Part shown: positions 31,724 through 38,879 of the stretch, piece after piece
How the letters are laid out: each line of letters starts with the position of its first letter
Position numbering within the stretch: position 1 is the first letter of the stretch
From: CAZDYP01 sp964509505
GTDB taxonomy: Bacteria; Chloroflexota; Anaerolineae; JACRMK01
DNA length: 38,879 nucleotides
Assembly (NCBI GenBank): GCA_964509505.1
Contig: CAZDYP010000022.1
Coordinates: 1-38,879, forward strand
Direction of reading: 5' to 3'
Program-made: the position numbers and the translations under genes
The notes under the pieces: generated by a model
What the model was told of the DNA's origin: nothing
The model's database searches: none
Seen by the model: only the letters and a program-made list of their open reading frames with translations

Positions 31724-32797
31724 TTACCCAGTGGGCAAATGCAGCTGCGCACGCGTCCCGCGCCCAACGGTACTATCGAAGTGGAGTTGACCGCCGAGCA
31801 TCTCGATACGTTCCAACATGTTGCTGATGCCCAAGGTTTTCTTGGCGCGCGCATTGTCCAACACCTTCTCGACCTCAAACCCGCTGCCGTCATCTTCGAC
31901 CACGACCGAGACAGCTTCATCGCCGAGGTCAAGATTGATTTGCACGTGACTGGCGTTGGCGTGCCGTTGAATGTTGGTCAACAGTTCTTGCACCGCGCGA
32001 AAGACGATGACTTCGATGTGGGAAGGCAAGCGACGGTCTTTGCCCATGATGGTGAGCTGGGATGGGATTTTGGTTTTGGTTTCGTATTCTTGCACGAAGC
32101 GACGCAACGTCGGCAACAATCCCAGATCATCCAACATCATCGGGCGCAGATTGAAGATGTAATCGCGGATGCGCTGGAAGGTCGTTTGAATTTGCGTTTT
32201 CAAGACGCCAATTTCGGCGCGGGCTTGCGCTTGATCCATTTCAAACAACCGCTCGACCACCTCGGCTTGCAGCACGAGATTGCTCAACGAGCTGGCAGGT
32301 CCGTCATGCAGTTGCCGCGAGAGCATTTGGCGCTCTCGCTCCTGCGCGTCAATGATGCGAATGATTGTTTGTTGGGCGGTGGGGGCAGGCGCAACGGGAA
32401 CGGCGGCGCTCTCGGTCGGCGCTGGCGCGCCGAGTCCGCTGGTAAGCTCGGCAATACGTTGCAAATCAATCATTTGTTGCAACAGCTGAATGTGCTGCTC
32501 CAACATCGAGCGCTTAGTCTCCAGCTGTTCGCCTTGGCTCCGCATCATAAACAAACGCATTTGCGACTCGTTGAAAACTTTATACGCTTCACGAATCTCT
32601 TCGCGCGAAAAGTTTTCTGCGTTGGCTTCAATCTGGTGAATGCGATTGCTGATTTGCGAGTCGCGCCGCCCCAACGTCGAAGTCTCTCCACGACTTTGAC
32701 GCATCATCAGCTCCAACTCTTTCAAATCATTTTGCGCCTTTTGCAGCTGTTGCGTCAATTCAGCCACCGTTGTCGCAGGCGAAGCATCGTTGCTCAT
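31724..32797 (-). CDS. DegS-like cytoplasmic sensor histidine kinase
   Basis: A 357-residue kinase with no transmembrane segment. Residues 1-118 are predicted coiled coil (QQLQKAQNDLKELELMMRQS and later heptads), as in DegS. After a Pro/Ala-rich linker comes the HisKA_3 phospho-acceptor box with H164 in LSRQLHDGPASSLSNLV, then an ATPase domain with VFRAVQELLTNIQRHANA and VEDDGSGFEV. It should sense an intracellular signal and phosphorylate the partner regulator whose gene overlaps it (TAATG). It lies directly upstream of the pseudopilin genes and reads toward them, so control of the Tad region is likely but inferred. Confidence 0.92.
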   Translation of the reverse strand: MSNDASPATTVAELTQQLQKAQNDLKELELMMRQSRGETSTLGRRDSQISNRIHQIEANAENFSREEIREAYKVFNESQMRLFMMRSQGEQLETKRSMLEQHIQLLQQMIDLQRIAELTSGLGAPAPTESAAVPVAPAPTAQQTIIRIIDAQERERQMLSRQLHDGPASSLSNLVLQAEVVERLFEMDQAQARAEIGVLKTQIQTTFQRIRDYIFNLRPMMLDDLGLLPTLRRFVQEYETKTKIPSQLTIMGKDRRLPSHIEVIVFRAVQELLTNIQRHANASHVQINLDLGDEAVSVVVEDDGSGFEVEKVLDNARAKKTLGISNMLERIEMLGGQLHFDSTVGRGTRAQLHLPTG

Positions 32798-33486
32798 TAT
32801 TGTGTATCCTCAAGCCGAATCCATCCATGTCGCAAGGCATACAGCGCCGCCTGCGTGCGGTCGTTGACGGCGAGCTTGCGTAAAATGGAGGTCATGTGGT
32901 TTTTAACGGTTTGGCGCGAAATGCCCAACGCTTGCGCGATTTCTTTGTTACTCAACCCACGCGCGATTTGGCGCAAAATCTCCATCTCGCGCGTCGAGAG
33001 CGGCACATACGCCTCGTCGGGGTAGCCGGGATTTTCGTTGCTGATTGTTTCGAGCTGTTCCATCAACCAATGCGCCAATTGTTTTTCCGTCAACACGGCG
33101 TCGTCCACCATGTATTTGCCCTCATGGGCTAAACGAATCCCTTTCAACAACATATCAGGCGCCACTTCTTTGGGATAGTAGGCTGAGGCGCCTGACCGAA
33201 TGGCATGCAATTGCTGTTCGCTGTTGTTGAAGGCGGTCAGGTTGATAACCTTTGTCGTCGGACTGACGTGCTTGATTTCGCGTGTGGCTTGCAGACCGTT
33301 CATAGAGGGTAGGTTGATGTCCATCAGCACAACATCCGGTTGTAATTTTTTAGTTTCTTCGATCGCGAGCTCGCCATCAGCAACTTCGCCGATAACAGCG
33401 ATGTCGGCTTGGCCCTCGACGATGCGACGCAAGCCTTGTCGCACCAATGGATGGTCGTCCACGATCAACACTCGAATGGGAGCCAC
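32797..33486 (-). CDS. NarL/DegU-family response regulator
   Basis: A 229-residue regulator from GTG 33486, chosen because AAAGGA lies 6 bases before it and the protein then begins APIRVLIVDDHPLVRQGL, the normal family start. An ATG at 33576 would add 30 residues without similarity. The receiver shows the acidic DD pair, DVVLMDINLPSMNG (phospho-acceptor Asp), a Thr in VINLTAFNN and the Lys in YYPKEV. A LuxR-type HTH follows: LSTREMEILRQIARGLSNKE, then VKNHMTSILRKL. The stop overlaps the start of the kinase gene by one base, so the two are made together. It is the first gene of the minus-strand run, divergent from the ferredoxin gene. Confidence 0.92.
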   Translation of the reverse strand: MAPIRVLIVDDHPLVRQGLRRIVEGQADIAVIGEVADGELAIEETKKLQPDVVLMDINLPSMNGLQATREIKHVSPTTKVINLTAFNNSEQQLHAIRSGASAYYPKEVAPDMLLKGIRLAHEGKYMVDDAVLTEKQLAHWLMEQLETISNENPGYPDEAYVPLSTREMEILRQIARGLSNKEIAQALGISRQTVKNHMTSILRKLAVNDRTQAALYALRHGWIRLEDTQ

Positions 33487-33671
33487 AGTTAATCCTTTAT
33501 GGTCTGAGGGCACTGCAGTGCGTGACCGCTGGGGTGAACCTGCAAGCGTTTTTTTTGCCAACGCTGCGCGGGACATTCCAGCGATGAATGTCGTCTCAGA
33601 GGTGTGCCAAGTATATCATCAATCAAAATCGCTCGCAAGGGCAAAGAAATTTTTTGTCAGGCGACAAATGG

Positions 33672-33700
33672 TTGACAGTCATTCCGAATTGTGATTAAAT
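33672..33700 (+). promoter_or_regulatory. Sigma70-type promoter of the ferredoxin gene
   Basis: TTGACA (33672-33677), a 17-base spacer and TTAAAT (33695-33700). The ferredoxin ATG is about 45 bases further on, after an AAAGGAG Shine-Dalgarno. Confidence 0.7.
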
Positions 33701-33749
33701 ACCGCCTGACTGACCGCTAACTTATAAACTAACAAAGGAGATTACTCTC

Positions 33750-34088
33750 ATGGCTATTTTCATAATTGCCGAACCTTGCATTGCCGTGAAAGATGCCGCC
33801 TGTGTTGAGGTCTGCCCAGTGGACTGTATCTATGAAGGCGCAGACAAATACTATATCAGCCCCGATGAATGCATTGAATGCGGCGCGTGCGAGCCCGAAT
33901 GCCCTGTGGATGCCATTTTCGACGCGGATAGTGTGCCGGCCGAATGGAAAAATTACATTGACATCGAACGGGATTTCTTCAAGGACCGCGAAGGCACAGA
34001 AGCGAAAGTCAAAGCCATCATGGATTCGATTGATCCGATTGGACGCCCTAATGATCGCCGCGACCCTGCGAATGCCGGCAAGCATTAA
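33750..34088 (+). CDS. fdxA: 7Fe ferredoxin (3Fe-4S / 4Fe-4S)
   Basis: A 112-residue ferredoxin of the bacterial 7Fe type. The first motif is C-x7-C-x3-CP (CIAVKDAACVEVCP), with the 3Fe-4S spacing, and the second is CIECGACEPECP, the normal 4Fe-4S CxxCxxCxxxCP. The long C-terminal tail (KNYIDIERDFFKDREGTEAK) matches Thermus and actinobacterial relatives. It is a small electron carrier. It has its own promoter and terminator and therefore stands alone. Strong Shine-Dalgarno AAAGGAG. Confidence 0.95.
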   Translation: MAIFIIAEPCIAVKDAACVEVCPVDCIYEGADKYYISPDECIECGACEPECPVDAIFDADSVPAEWKNYIDIERDFFKDREGTEAKVKAIMDSIDPIGRPNDRRDPANAGKH

Positions 34089-34107
34089 AACTCCTCGTAT
34101 AGCAACG

Positions 34108-34140
34108 AAAATGACCGAGACAAGCGCTCGGTCATTTTTG
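34108..34140 (+). terminator. Rho-independent terminator of the ferredoxin gene
   Basis: AAAATGACCGAG (34108-34119) pairs with CTCGGTCATTTT (34127-34138), a 12-bp perfect stem with a 7-base loop, followed by T-rich sequence. Confidence 0.95.
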
Positions 34141-34194
34141 TGTTAGCGATAGACTACCCTCGCTGTGACAGCCGGGAATTTATATTTTCGCTGC

Positions 34195-34304
34195 CCCTAA
34201 ACTTCTTGCAACGCTCATGGCGGATGGTCACATCCGCTGCTGGCGCGTGCGATTTGCAACTCACGGGAGGCCCGCGCGAGTAAAGCTGCAAATAGTTTAG
34301 GGAT
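34195..34304 (+). repeat. Dispersed ~110-bp element, copy 2
   Basis: This copy has better-preserved ends: CCCTAAACTTCTTG at the left and ATAGTTTAGGGAT at the right, so its termini are inverted repeats of CCCTAAACT. A central perfect hairpin is GCGGATG-GTCA-CATCCGC. It aligns with the reverse complement of 7641-7742. No coding frame is seen. It is part of the gene-poor patch 34141-34494 that also holds the next two entries. Confidence 0.8.
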
Positions 34305-34313
34305 GAGACCTGC

Positions 34314-34417
34314 GTCACTAACGCTTTCGGATAGCGAACCTTGCGACGGTTAGATGCTCAAGGCATTCCATAGCGCCAGCAATCTTCGCAAAGTTAAACT
34401 AACCAAGCGTTAGTGAC
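34314..34417. repeat. 104-bp element with perfect 13-bp terminal inverted repeats
   Basis: GTCACTAACGCTT (34314-34326) and AAGCGTTAGTGAC (34405-34417) are perfect inverted repeats. The interior shows no gene. It directly adjoins the dispersed element at 34195-34304 and looks like a second, different miniature inverted-repeat element. Confidence 0.75.
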
Positions 34418-34460
34418 TCAGGGGACATGACATATTTTTACGAACCTTAAGCTAGCGACG

Positions 34461-34479
34461 CAGATTTCCCAAAAATCTG
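34461..34479 (-). terminator. Small hairpin after the glycerate kinase gene
   Basis: CAGATTT (34461-34467) and AAATCTG (34473-34479) form a 7-bp stem with a 5-base loop, about 16 bases beyond the glycerate kinase stop on the minus strand. It could be a weak terminator. Confidence 0.4.
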
Positions 34480-34494
34480 TGAGGGCTGTCCTGA

Positions 34495-35871
34495 TTACGC
34501 GATAAGGATGATCACCATGTCGTTTACGTTCGTGAATGTCGGTCCTGTCACGACTTGATCACCCAGCGTGGCGAAGAAACGATGCGAATCATTGTCGTCC
34601 AGCAACTGCGTCGCACGCAGGTTAAGCGCCTGCGCGCGCGACAAGGTGTTGGCGTCAATGATAGCGCCCGCCGCCTCGCTGTTGCCATCGCCGCCATCGG
34701 TTGCGGCGCACAAACAAGTCACACCCTCCACTCCTTCTAACGCTATCGCTAACGCCAATGCCAACTCCTGATTGCGCCCGCCCCGCCCGTGTCCTCGCAC
34801 ATTAACCGTTGTCTCACCACCCACCAACAAACACCATGAATGCGCGCCTTGCGCCACACGCTCGCGCACCAGCGCCGCCAACAGCTTACCCACTTCGCGC
34901 GCTTCGCCCTGCATAAACGTCGTCACGATGTCCGTGGTGTAACCCAAGGCTATCGCTTGCCGTCGCGCGGCTTCAACGGCGATGCGATTGCTGCCGACAA
35001 TGAGGTTGTGGACGTGACGAAAGAGCGCGTCGTCTGGTTTGGGTGTATCGCGCCATTCGCCACGCGCGCCACGCTCCAAATATGCTTGCGCATGCGCCAA
35101 GTCGGACCGCTCATCATGCGCATCAGGCGCAGGCATCATGGCGAGCGCTGGGCGCGGAGCGCTCTCTTTTGTGGTGTATGTTGTGTAGCGTTGCAACACG
35201 GTCAGCGCATCGGCAAACGTCGTCGGGTCAGGGGAGGTAGGACCCGAGGCAATCGCAGTCAGATCATCGCCGACCACATCAGACAAGATGAGTGAACAGA
35301 CACGCGCAGGCGATGCCCAACGCGCGAGTTGTCCGCCCTTGAGGAGCGATAGATGTTTGCGAATCGTGTTGAGCTCGACGATGTTCGCGCCGCCTAGCAT
35401 GACCGCCCTTGTGGTTGTGCGAAGATGTTCCAGCGTCAGGTCAGCGCCCAATGCTTCCATCAACGCAGAGCCCCCGCCCGACAGCAAGCACAAGACGACA
35501 TCATCGGCTGTCAAGCCGCGCACCTGCTCGATAATAGCGCGTCCATTGGCAAGGCTGCGCGCATCGGGCAGGGGATGACTCGCTTCGCGTATTTGAACAA
35601 TGCGTGTGAGCGCACTGTGACCATCCTTCACCGAGACAAGCCCACCGTTGATGCGTTCGCCCAACACAGCTTCCAGTGCTTGCGCCATACGCGCACTGGC
35701 TTTGCCTGCGCCAACGACGACCAGTTTGGTTTGTGCGGTCAATGTGAGGGAGGTTGCGCCAACCGTCAGCTGGTCGCCATCTAAGTGCGCGTTGCGGCGT
35801 ACGGCTTCATACGCATCCGCCGCTGCGAGAGCCGCTTGTAACATTTGCCGATGGTGAGCGCGTGGATTCAT
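34495..35871 (-). CDS. gckA: Glycerate 2-kinase, MOFRL/DUF4147 family
   Basis: A 458-residue kinase of the GckA family, which phosphorylates glycerate to 2-phosphoglycerate and links photorespiratory or serine-derived glycerate to glycolysis. The N-terminal DUF4147 part shows KLVVVGAGKASARMAQALE, HPLPDARSLANG, LCLLSGGGSALM (nucleotide-loop) and LNTIRKHLSLLKGGQLA. The C-terminal MOFRL domain shows CLLVGGETTVNVRGHGRGGR, LALALAIAL and CAATDGGDGNSEAAGAIID. Length and motifs are normal. It starts one base after the CPBP gene stop and so shares its transcript. ATG 35871 is the natural start. Confidence 0.95.
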   Translation of the reverse strand: MNPRAHHRQMLQAALAAADAYEAVRRNAHLDGDQLTVGATSLTLTAQTKLVVVGAGKASARMAQALEAVLGERINGGLVSVKDGHSALTRIVQIREASHPLPDARSLANGRAIIEQVRGLTADDVVLCLLSGGGSALMEALGADLTLEHLRTTTRAVMLGGANIVELNTIRKHLSLLKGGQLARWASPARVCSLILSDVVGDDLTAIASGPTSPDPTTFADALTVLQRYTTYTTKESAPRPALAMMPAPDAHDERSDLAHAQAYLERGARGEWRDTPKPDDALFRHVHNLIVGSNRIAVEAARRQAIALGYTTDIVTTFMQGEAREVGKLLAALVRERVAQGAHSWCLLVGGETTVNVRGHGRGGRNQELALALAIALEGVEGVTCLCAATDGGDGNSEAAGAIIDANTLSRAQALNLRATQLLDDNDSHRFFATLGDQVVTGPTFTNVNDMVIILIA

Positions 35872-35872
35872 G

Positions 35873-36592
35873 TTAATTGACGAGGCGCCCCAACTCGCGC
35901 ACCAAGCTCGGCACGATGAACAGACAGAAATTGCACGCTACATGACACGCGATAGCTGCGCTCACGCCATAGCGTTTGGCGATGAACGCGAACAACCCTC
36001 CGAAGAGCGCGTGTCCGATTGCCAACGCCGCGGTGACGCGCCAGTAGTCTTGCATGAGGGGCCAATAGAACACCACTGAACCCAGCGTGTAATACAAGGT
36101 GCTTTCGACGACGCCGCGCTCGCGTTGTACGCAACCGCGATAAAATAATTCTTCGAGCGGCGCGGCGATGAAGATGAGACGTTGAAAGAGCAATGCGCCT
36201 GAGCGCACGCCCAGCGATAACGTAGCCAAGGGAATGAGGAAATCTTGCGCGACGATGGCAAGCGGCAGCGCGCAAGCCAAACCAAGCAACGCGCCACGTT
36301 GAATGGGTGTCAGCGCATAGCCCATCGCCAAAGGCTGCGCTGCGACGTGCGCCAGCGTCAACGCAATCAATACGCTCCATAAAATGGTTGCGCGCAACGT
36401 CGCTTCGAGAGGAAAGGTGCCGACGGCGACGGCGAGATACAACAGGAAGGTGAAACGCGCGTTGATGCGCGGATAGACGCGTGTGCGTGTGCGTGTGATA
36501 TCGGCTCGCTTGGCTGTCGCTTCTTGCGCAGCTTCGTAGGGTGTCGTAGCAGGGGGGCGTCCTGCGATGGGTTTGTCAGGGCGTGTAAACAC
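35873..36592 (-). CDS. CPBP-family intramembrane metalloprotease-like protein
   Basis: A 239-residue polytopic membrane protein. A charged N-terminal tail (about 1-45) is followed by about six helices. The CPBP/Abi core motifs are PLEELFYRGCVQRE (the Glu-Glu...Arg signature, near residue 144), HALFGGLFAFIA and CHVACNFCLF (metal-site histidine and Asn). Family members process prenylated proteins or act in membrane stress and bacteriocin self-protection; some bacterial ones regulate other membrane proteins. No clear partner is present here. It starts with GTG 36592 without a good Shine-Dalgarno, so the true start may be later. The next gene on the strand follows at once. Confidence 0.82.
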   Translation of the reverse strand: MFTRPDKPIAGRPPATTPYEAAQEATAKRADITRTRTRVYPRINARFTFLLYLAVAVGTFPLEATLRATILWSVLIALTLAHVAAQPLAMGYALTPIQRGALLGLACALPLAIVAQDFLIPLATLSLGVRSGALLFQRLIFIAAPLEELFYRGCVQRERGVVESTLYYTLGSVVFYWPLMQDYWRVTAALAIGHALFGGLFAFIAKRYGVSAAIACHVACNFCLFIVPSLVRELGRLVN

Positions 36593-36665
36593 GGAGGTAT
36601 AGGGTCAGACCTCGTGGGTTTCCAAAACTCGCGAGGTCTCGCTGTGCGCCTAAAAGGAATTTGAT

Positions 36666-37742
36666 TTACTTGGCGGTCGTGAGAACTTGATTGAAGGCGC
36701 TCAATGCTTGTTCGATGTGTTGGGCTTCGATGCCGTAATGTGTGACCATGCGGATGCGGCGCGAGGGACCGGCGCCGATGATGATGCCGCGTTCTTTCAA
36801 GCGCGCCGCCAATTGTGGTGGTGTGATACGCTCGTTCACGAGCTCAAAGAAAAGGATGTTTGTCTCGACGACGGACGGATCAATTGTGAGGCCAGGGATG
36901 TTGGCGAGACCTGTAGCGAGTCGTTTCGCGTTTTGGTGATCGTCTTCGAGTCGCTCGATCATCTCGTTCAACGCGACGATGCCTGCTGCCGCCCATACGC
37001 CCGCTTGTCTCATGCCGCCGCCGAGTATTTTGCGATTGCGTCGCGCCTCGCGCATAAATTCACGGTTGCCAACGATAACAGAGCCGACAGGACATGATAA
37101 ACCTTTCGACAAGCAAAACGTGAGCGAGTCCGCGTCTTTTGCTAATTCGCTTGCATCCACGCCGAGCGCAACAGCCGCGTTGAAGATGCGCGCGCCGTCC
37201 ATGTGGACTTTGATCTGGCGTGCGCGCGCGAGCGCGCCGACTTGCTGCAGGTAGCTCAATGGCAACACGCGCCCGCCCATGTTGTTGTGTGTGTTCTCGA
37301 TGCAGATGAGTTTGGTGCGCGGGTAGTGTTCGTTGTCGGCGCGAATCGCCGCTTGAATGTCTTCTAGTTTGAGTGTGCCGTCGGGTTGTGTGATGAGCGT
37401 GTGTGAATGGATGCCGCCCATACCTGCCGCGCCGCCTTGCTCGCTGGTGAAAGTGTGCGCGCGGTGTCCCATGATCGCTTCGTCGCCACGTCCGCAATGT
37501 GTGAGCAGTGAAACGAGGTTGCCCATCGTGCCGCTCAAGACAAGCAACCCGGCTTCCTTCTTAAAGCGTTCTGCCGACAGCGCTTCGAGACGATTCACGG
37601 TCGGGTCTTCGCCGTAGGTATCGTCGCCCAACTCAGCCTCGTACATCGCTTTCCGCATCGCAGGCGTGGGATGCGTCACCGTGTCGCTGCGAAAGTCAAT
37701 GTAGCCATTGGCTGGATGGGTAGTCATGTCATAAGTACTCAT
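36666..37742 (-). CDS. ltaA: Low-specificity L-threonine aldolase (PLP enzyme)
   Basis: A 358-residue fold-type I PLP enzyme that splits L-threonine or L-allo-threonine to glycine and acetaldehyde. Visible motifs: IDFRSDTVTHPTPAMR near the start, GDDTYGEDPTV, GTMGNLVSLLTHC, the HMDGAR loop (Asp to the pyridine nitrogen) and the PLP lysine in LSKGLSCPVGS. The C-terminal domain is complete. Start 37742 overlaps the upstream methyltransferase gene by 14 bases; an in-frame ATG at 37727 is the alternative and removes the overlap. It provides glycine, which fits loosely with the glycerate kinase nearby in serine/glycine metabolism, but no operon is shown by the sequence. Confidence 0.95.
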   Translation of the reverse strand: MSTYDMTTHPANGYIDFRSDTVTHPTPAMRKAMYEAELGDDTYGEDPTVNRLEALSAERFKKEAGLLVLSGTMGNLVSLLTHCGRGDEAIMGHRAHTFTSEQGGAAGMGGIHSHTLITQPDGTLKLEDIQAAIRADNEHYPRTKLICIENTHNNMGGRVLPLSYLQQVGALARARQIKVHMDGARIFNAAVALGVDASELAKDADSLTFCLSKGLSCPVGSVIVGNREFMREARRNRKILGGGMRQAGVWAAAGIVALNEMIERLEDDHQNAKRLATGLANIPGLTIDPSVVETNILFFELVNERITPPQLAARLKERGIIIGAGPSRRIRMVTHYGIEAQHIEQALSAFNQVLTTAK

Positions 37743-38879
37743 GGTGTCCTTGTTTGGATAAGACCAATAGAAATTCTGATTTCATGCCTTCGGGATTTTT
37801 GTTTTTGCGTCCGCCGAAGAGCTGGCGATTTTTGATGCGGTCTTCGTAGAGGTGTTCCAGCACGAACTGTTTGTCGGCAAAGTATTCTGCGATGATGCGC
37901 CACGTCTCGATCTCGATGCCGTCCACTGTCGGGTTGCCGACGAAGATGCAGGCGTGACCGCCCACGCGCAGCTGTTTTGCCGTATTGGCTAACGCTTGCA
38001 GCGTGTAACAAAAATAGGAATCGAGCATCGCGACCAGCTCAGGTTTTTCGAGGCGCACGCGCACCGCATTGAGCGTGGGTGTGGCGATATGCTGGTTGGC
38101 TTTGCGATAGGGTATTTCCAATTTGCTGATGCGCTTGATCTCTGCCTCACGATGACCCAACCAATATAAATCTAATTTCGAGGTGCGAATGTACTCTTGC
38201 GCCTGTAAATAGGGCGGGGAGCTAATCAGGCAATCCATTTCGTGCGTGAGCTGGGGTGAGAACGTCGTAGAGTCCACCCCGCTATACGCAAGCACCTGAT
38301 TGTGATTGGTTTCAAGCAAGCGCGCGAGTTGCTGCACGCGGCGGCAGATGTCGAATGCGGTGTCATAGATTTGTTGGTCGAGCTTGGCTTGCCAATCGCT
38401 TTGCAGTAGGCGCGCTATCTGCTCTCGCTTTGAATGCGACTTGAATAGCTTCGGCGCTTTATGCTCGGCATAGGAAAATTGTTTGCTCGCCTTCACCAAC
38501 GCGGCTTCGACGATGAGCGCATACGGGGTTTGAGGCATTTGCTTTTGCCAATCCCAGTAACGGCTCAACGTCTTGAGCATGTCGGGCGGATACCAATAAT
38601 CGAGGTTAGACCAATCGGGACGAAACTCGTGCGTGCTTTGGCGCATCTCATCCAACAGCTGGCTCAGCGTCGCTTGGCTCAAGTTGGGTTGCTTGATGGA
38701 CATCTTCAACGGCACGATATGGGCAAGCAAAAGATTCAAGTCCAGCAGCACCGCATTGCGACGACAAAGCAGCGCCTCCAAGCCGACGGTGGCAGATCCC
38801 GCGAATGGATCAATGATCCAGTCACCTTCGCGCGTCCATGTATTGAGACAAAACCTCACGACCTGCGGGATGAATTTAG
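37729..38879 (-). CDS. DNA methyltransferase (N4/N6 type), 5' end outside the window
   Basis: About 382 residues are visible and the frame stays open to the window edge. The edge codons read KFIPQVVRFCLNTW, matching the KFIPQ start region of DNA methylases, so the start lies further upstream. Motif I is WIIDPFAGSATVGLEALL (SAM-binding). The catalytic motif IV is LISSPPYLQAQEY, the SPPY of N4-cytosine-type enzymes. About 200 residues of mostly helical sequence lie between them, probably the target-recognition part. No restriction endonuclease is seen in the window, so it could be an orphan methyltransferase. The C-terminus (EFLLVLSKQGHHEYL) overlaps the threonine aldolase start. Confidence 0.85.
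   Translation of the reverse strand, partial: KFIPQVVRFCLNTWTREGDWIIDPFAGSATVGLEALLCRRNAVLLDLNLLLAHIVPLKMSIKQPNLSQATLSQLLDEMRQSTHEFRPDWSNLDYWYPPDMLKTLSRYWDWQKQMPQTPYALIVEAALVKASKQFSYAEHKAPKLFKSHSKREQIARLLQSDWQAKLDQQIYDTAFDICRRVQQLARLLETNHNQVLAYSGVDSTTFSPQLTHEMDCLISSPPYLQAQEYIRTSKLDLYWLGHREAEIKRISKLEIPYRKANQHIATPTLNAVRVRLEKPELVAMLDSYFCYTLQALANTAKQLRVGGHACIFVGNPTVDGIEIETWRIIAEYFADKQFVLEHLYEDRIKNRQLFGGRKNKNPEGMKSEFLLVLSKQGHHEYL

Noticed and set aside
31540..31932. N-terminal extension of the longer TadE frame
   Set aside because: It overlaps the histidine kinase gene in another frame, has no family similarity, and the QGQ/EFA pilin head starts naturally at 31539.
34141..34494. Hidden small gene or tRNA in the gene-poor patch
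   Set aside because: No frame with a start signal and no cloverleaf were found; the stretch is explained by inverted-repeat elements.

Overview
The window is bacterial chromosomal DNA, G+C-rich by eye (not computed), most likely from an uncultivated member of the Chloroflexota (Anaerolineae-like). Support for this: a trio of SCO1664-like, DUF3090 and MSMEG_4193-type phosphatase genes that is known mainly from Actinobacteria and Chloroflexi; a membrane glycosyltransferase with tandem C-terminal beta-sandwich repeats; a secreted protein ending in YLPLIFR; and a Tad apparatus without a secretin, which suits a single-membrane envelope. A run of 100 N (2308-2407) marks a scaffold join, so this is a draft or metagenome assembly. 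I saw no rRNA, tRNA, CRISPR array, prophage or intact transposase.

Left part, mostly plus strand (1-16.5 kb). The order is: a small membrane protein; recJ, interrupted by the gap; a HicB antitoxin followed by a HicA toxin that has lost its middle; a small membrane protein; a YqeC-MocA fusion for molybdenum cofactor maturation; a NagD-like HAD phosphatase; and an ABC importer lipoprotein plus ATPase whose permease is missing or reduced to a short stub. A minus-strand operon (phosphatase, DUF3090, SCO1664-like) and a decayed DUF4058 gene interrupt this. A cell-envelope block follows: a large polytopic glycosyltransferase, an FlgD-Ig lipoprotein and two GT2 glycosyltransferases. Gaps here repeatedly carry short arrays with a 7-bp period, often as inverted arms, and several start and stop codons lie inside them. 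Two arrays lie inside glycosyltransferase coding sequence.

Middle and right part, almost all minus strand (16.5-33.5 kb). After a strong bidirectional terminator come a long-form ribosome hibernation factor and comFC, then a Tad-type pilus/secretion region. Read in its own direction it runs: DegS/DegU-like two-component system, two TadE pseudopilins, a TadG-like vWA protein, a very large Kelch/DUF11 surface protein, CpaB, a receiver-CpaE fusion, TadA ATPase, TadB, TadC and a DUF192 protein overlapping tadC. No Flp pilin, prepilin peptidase or secretin is present in the window. Internal promoters and terminators split it into at least three units: regulators plus pseudopilins, the Kelch protein, and the machine from cpaB onward.

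Right edge (33.7-38.9 kb). A 7Fe ferredoxin (+) with a clear promoter and terminator is followed by a gene-poor 350-bp patch of inverted-repeat elements. One of these is an oppositely oriented second copy of an element at 7.6 kb. Then come glycerate 2-kinase, a CPBP membrane protease, low-specificity threonine aldolase and a DNA methyltransferase running off the end, all on the minus strand.

Most novel signals: the internally deleted HicA beside intact HicB; the heptameric inverted-repeat islands at gene borders and inside genes; the roughly 110-bp dispersed element; and the Tad region with its embedded Kelch/DUF11 protein and phospho-receiver CpaE.
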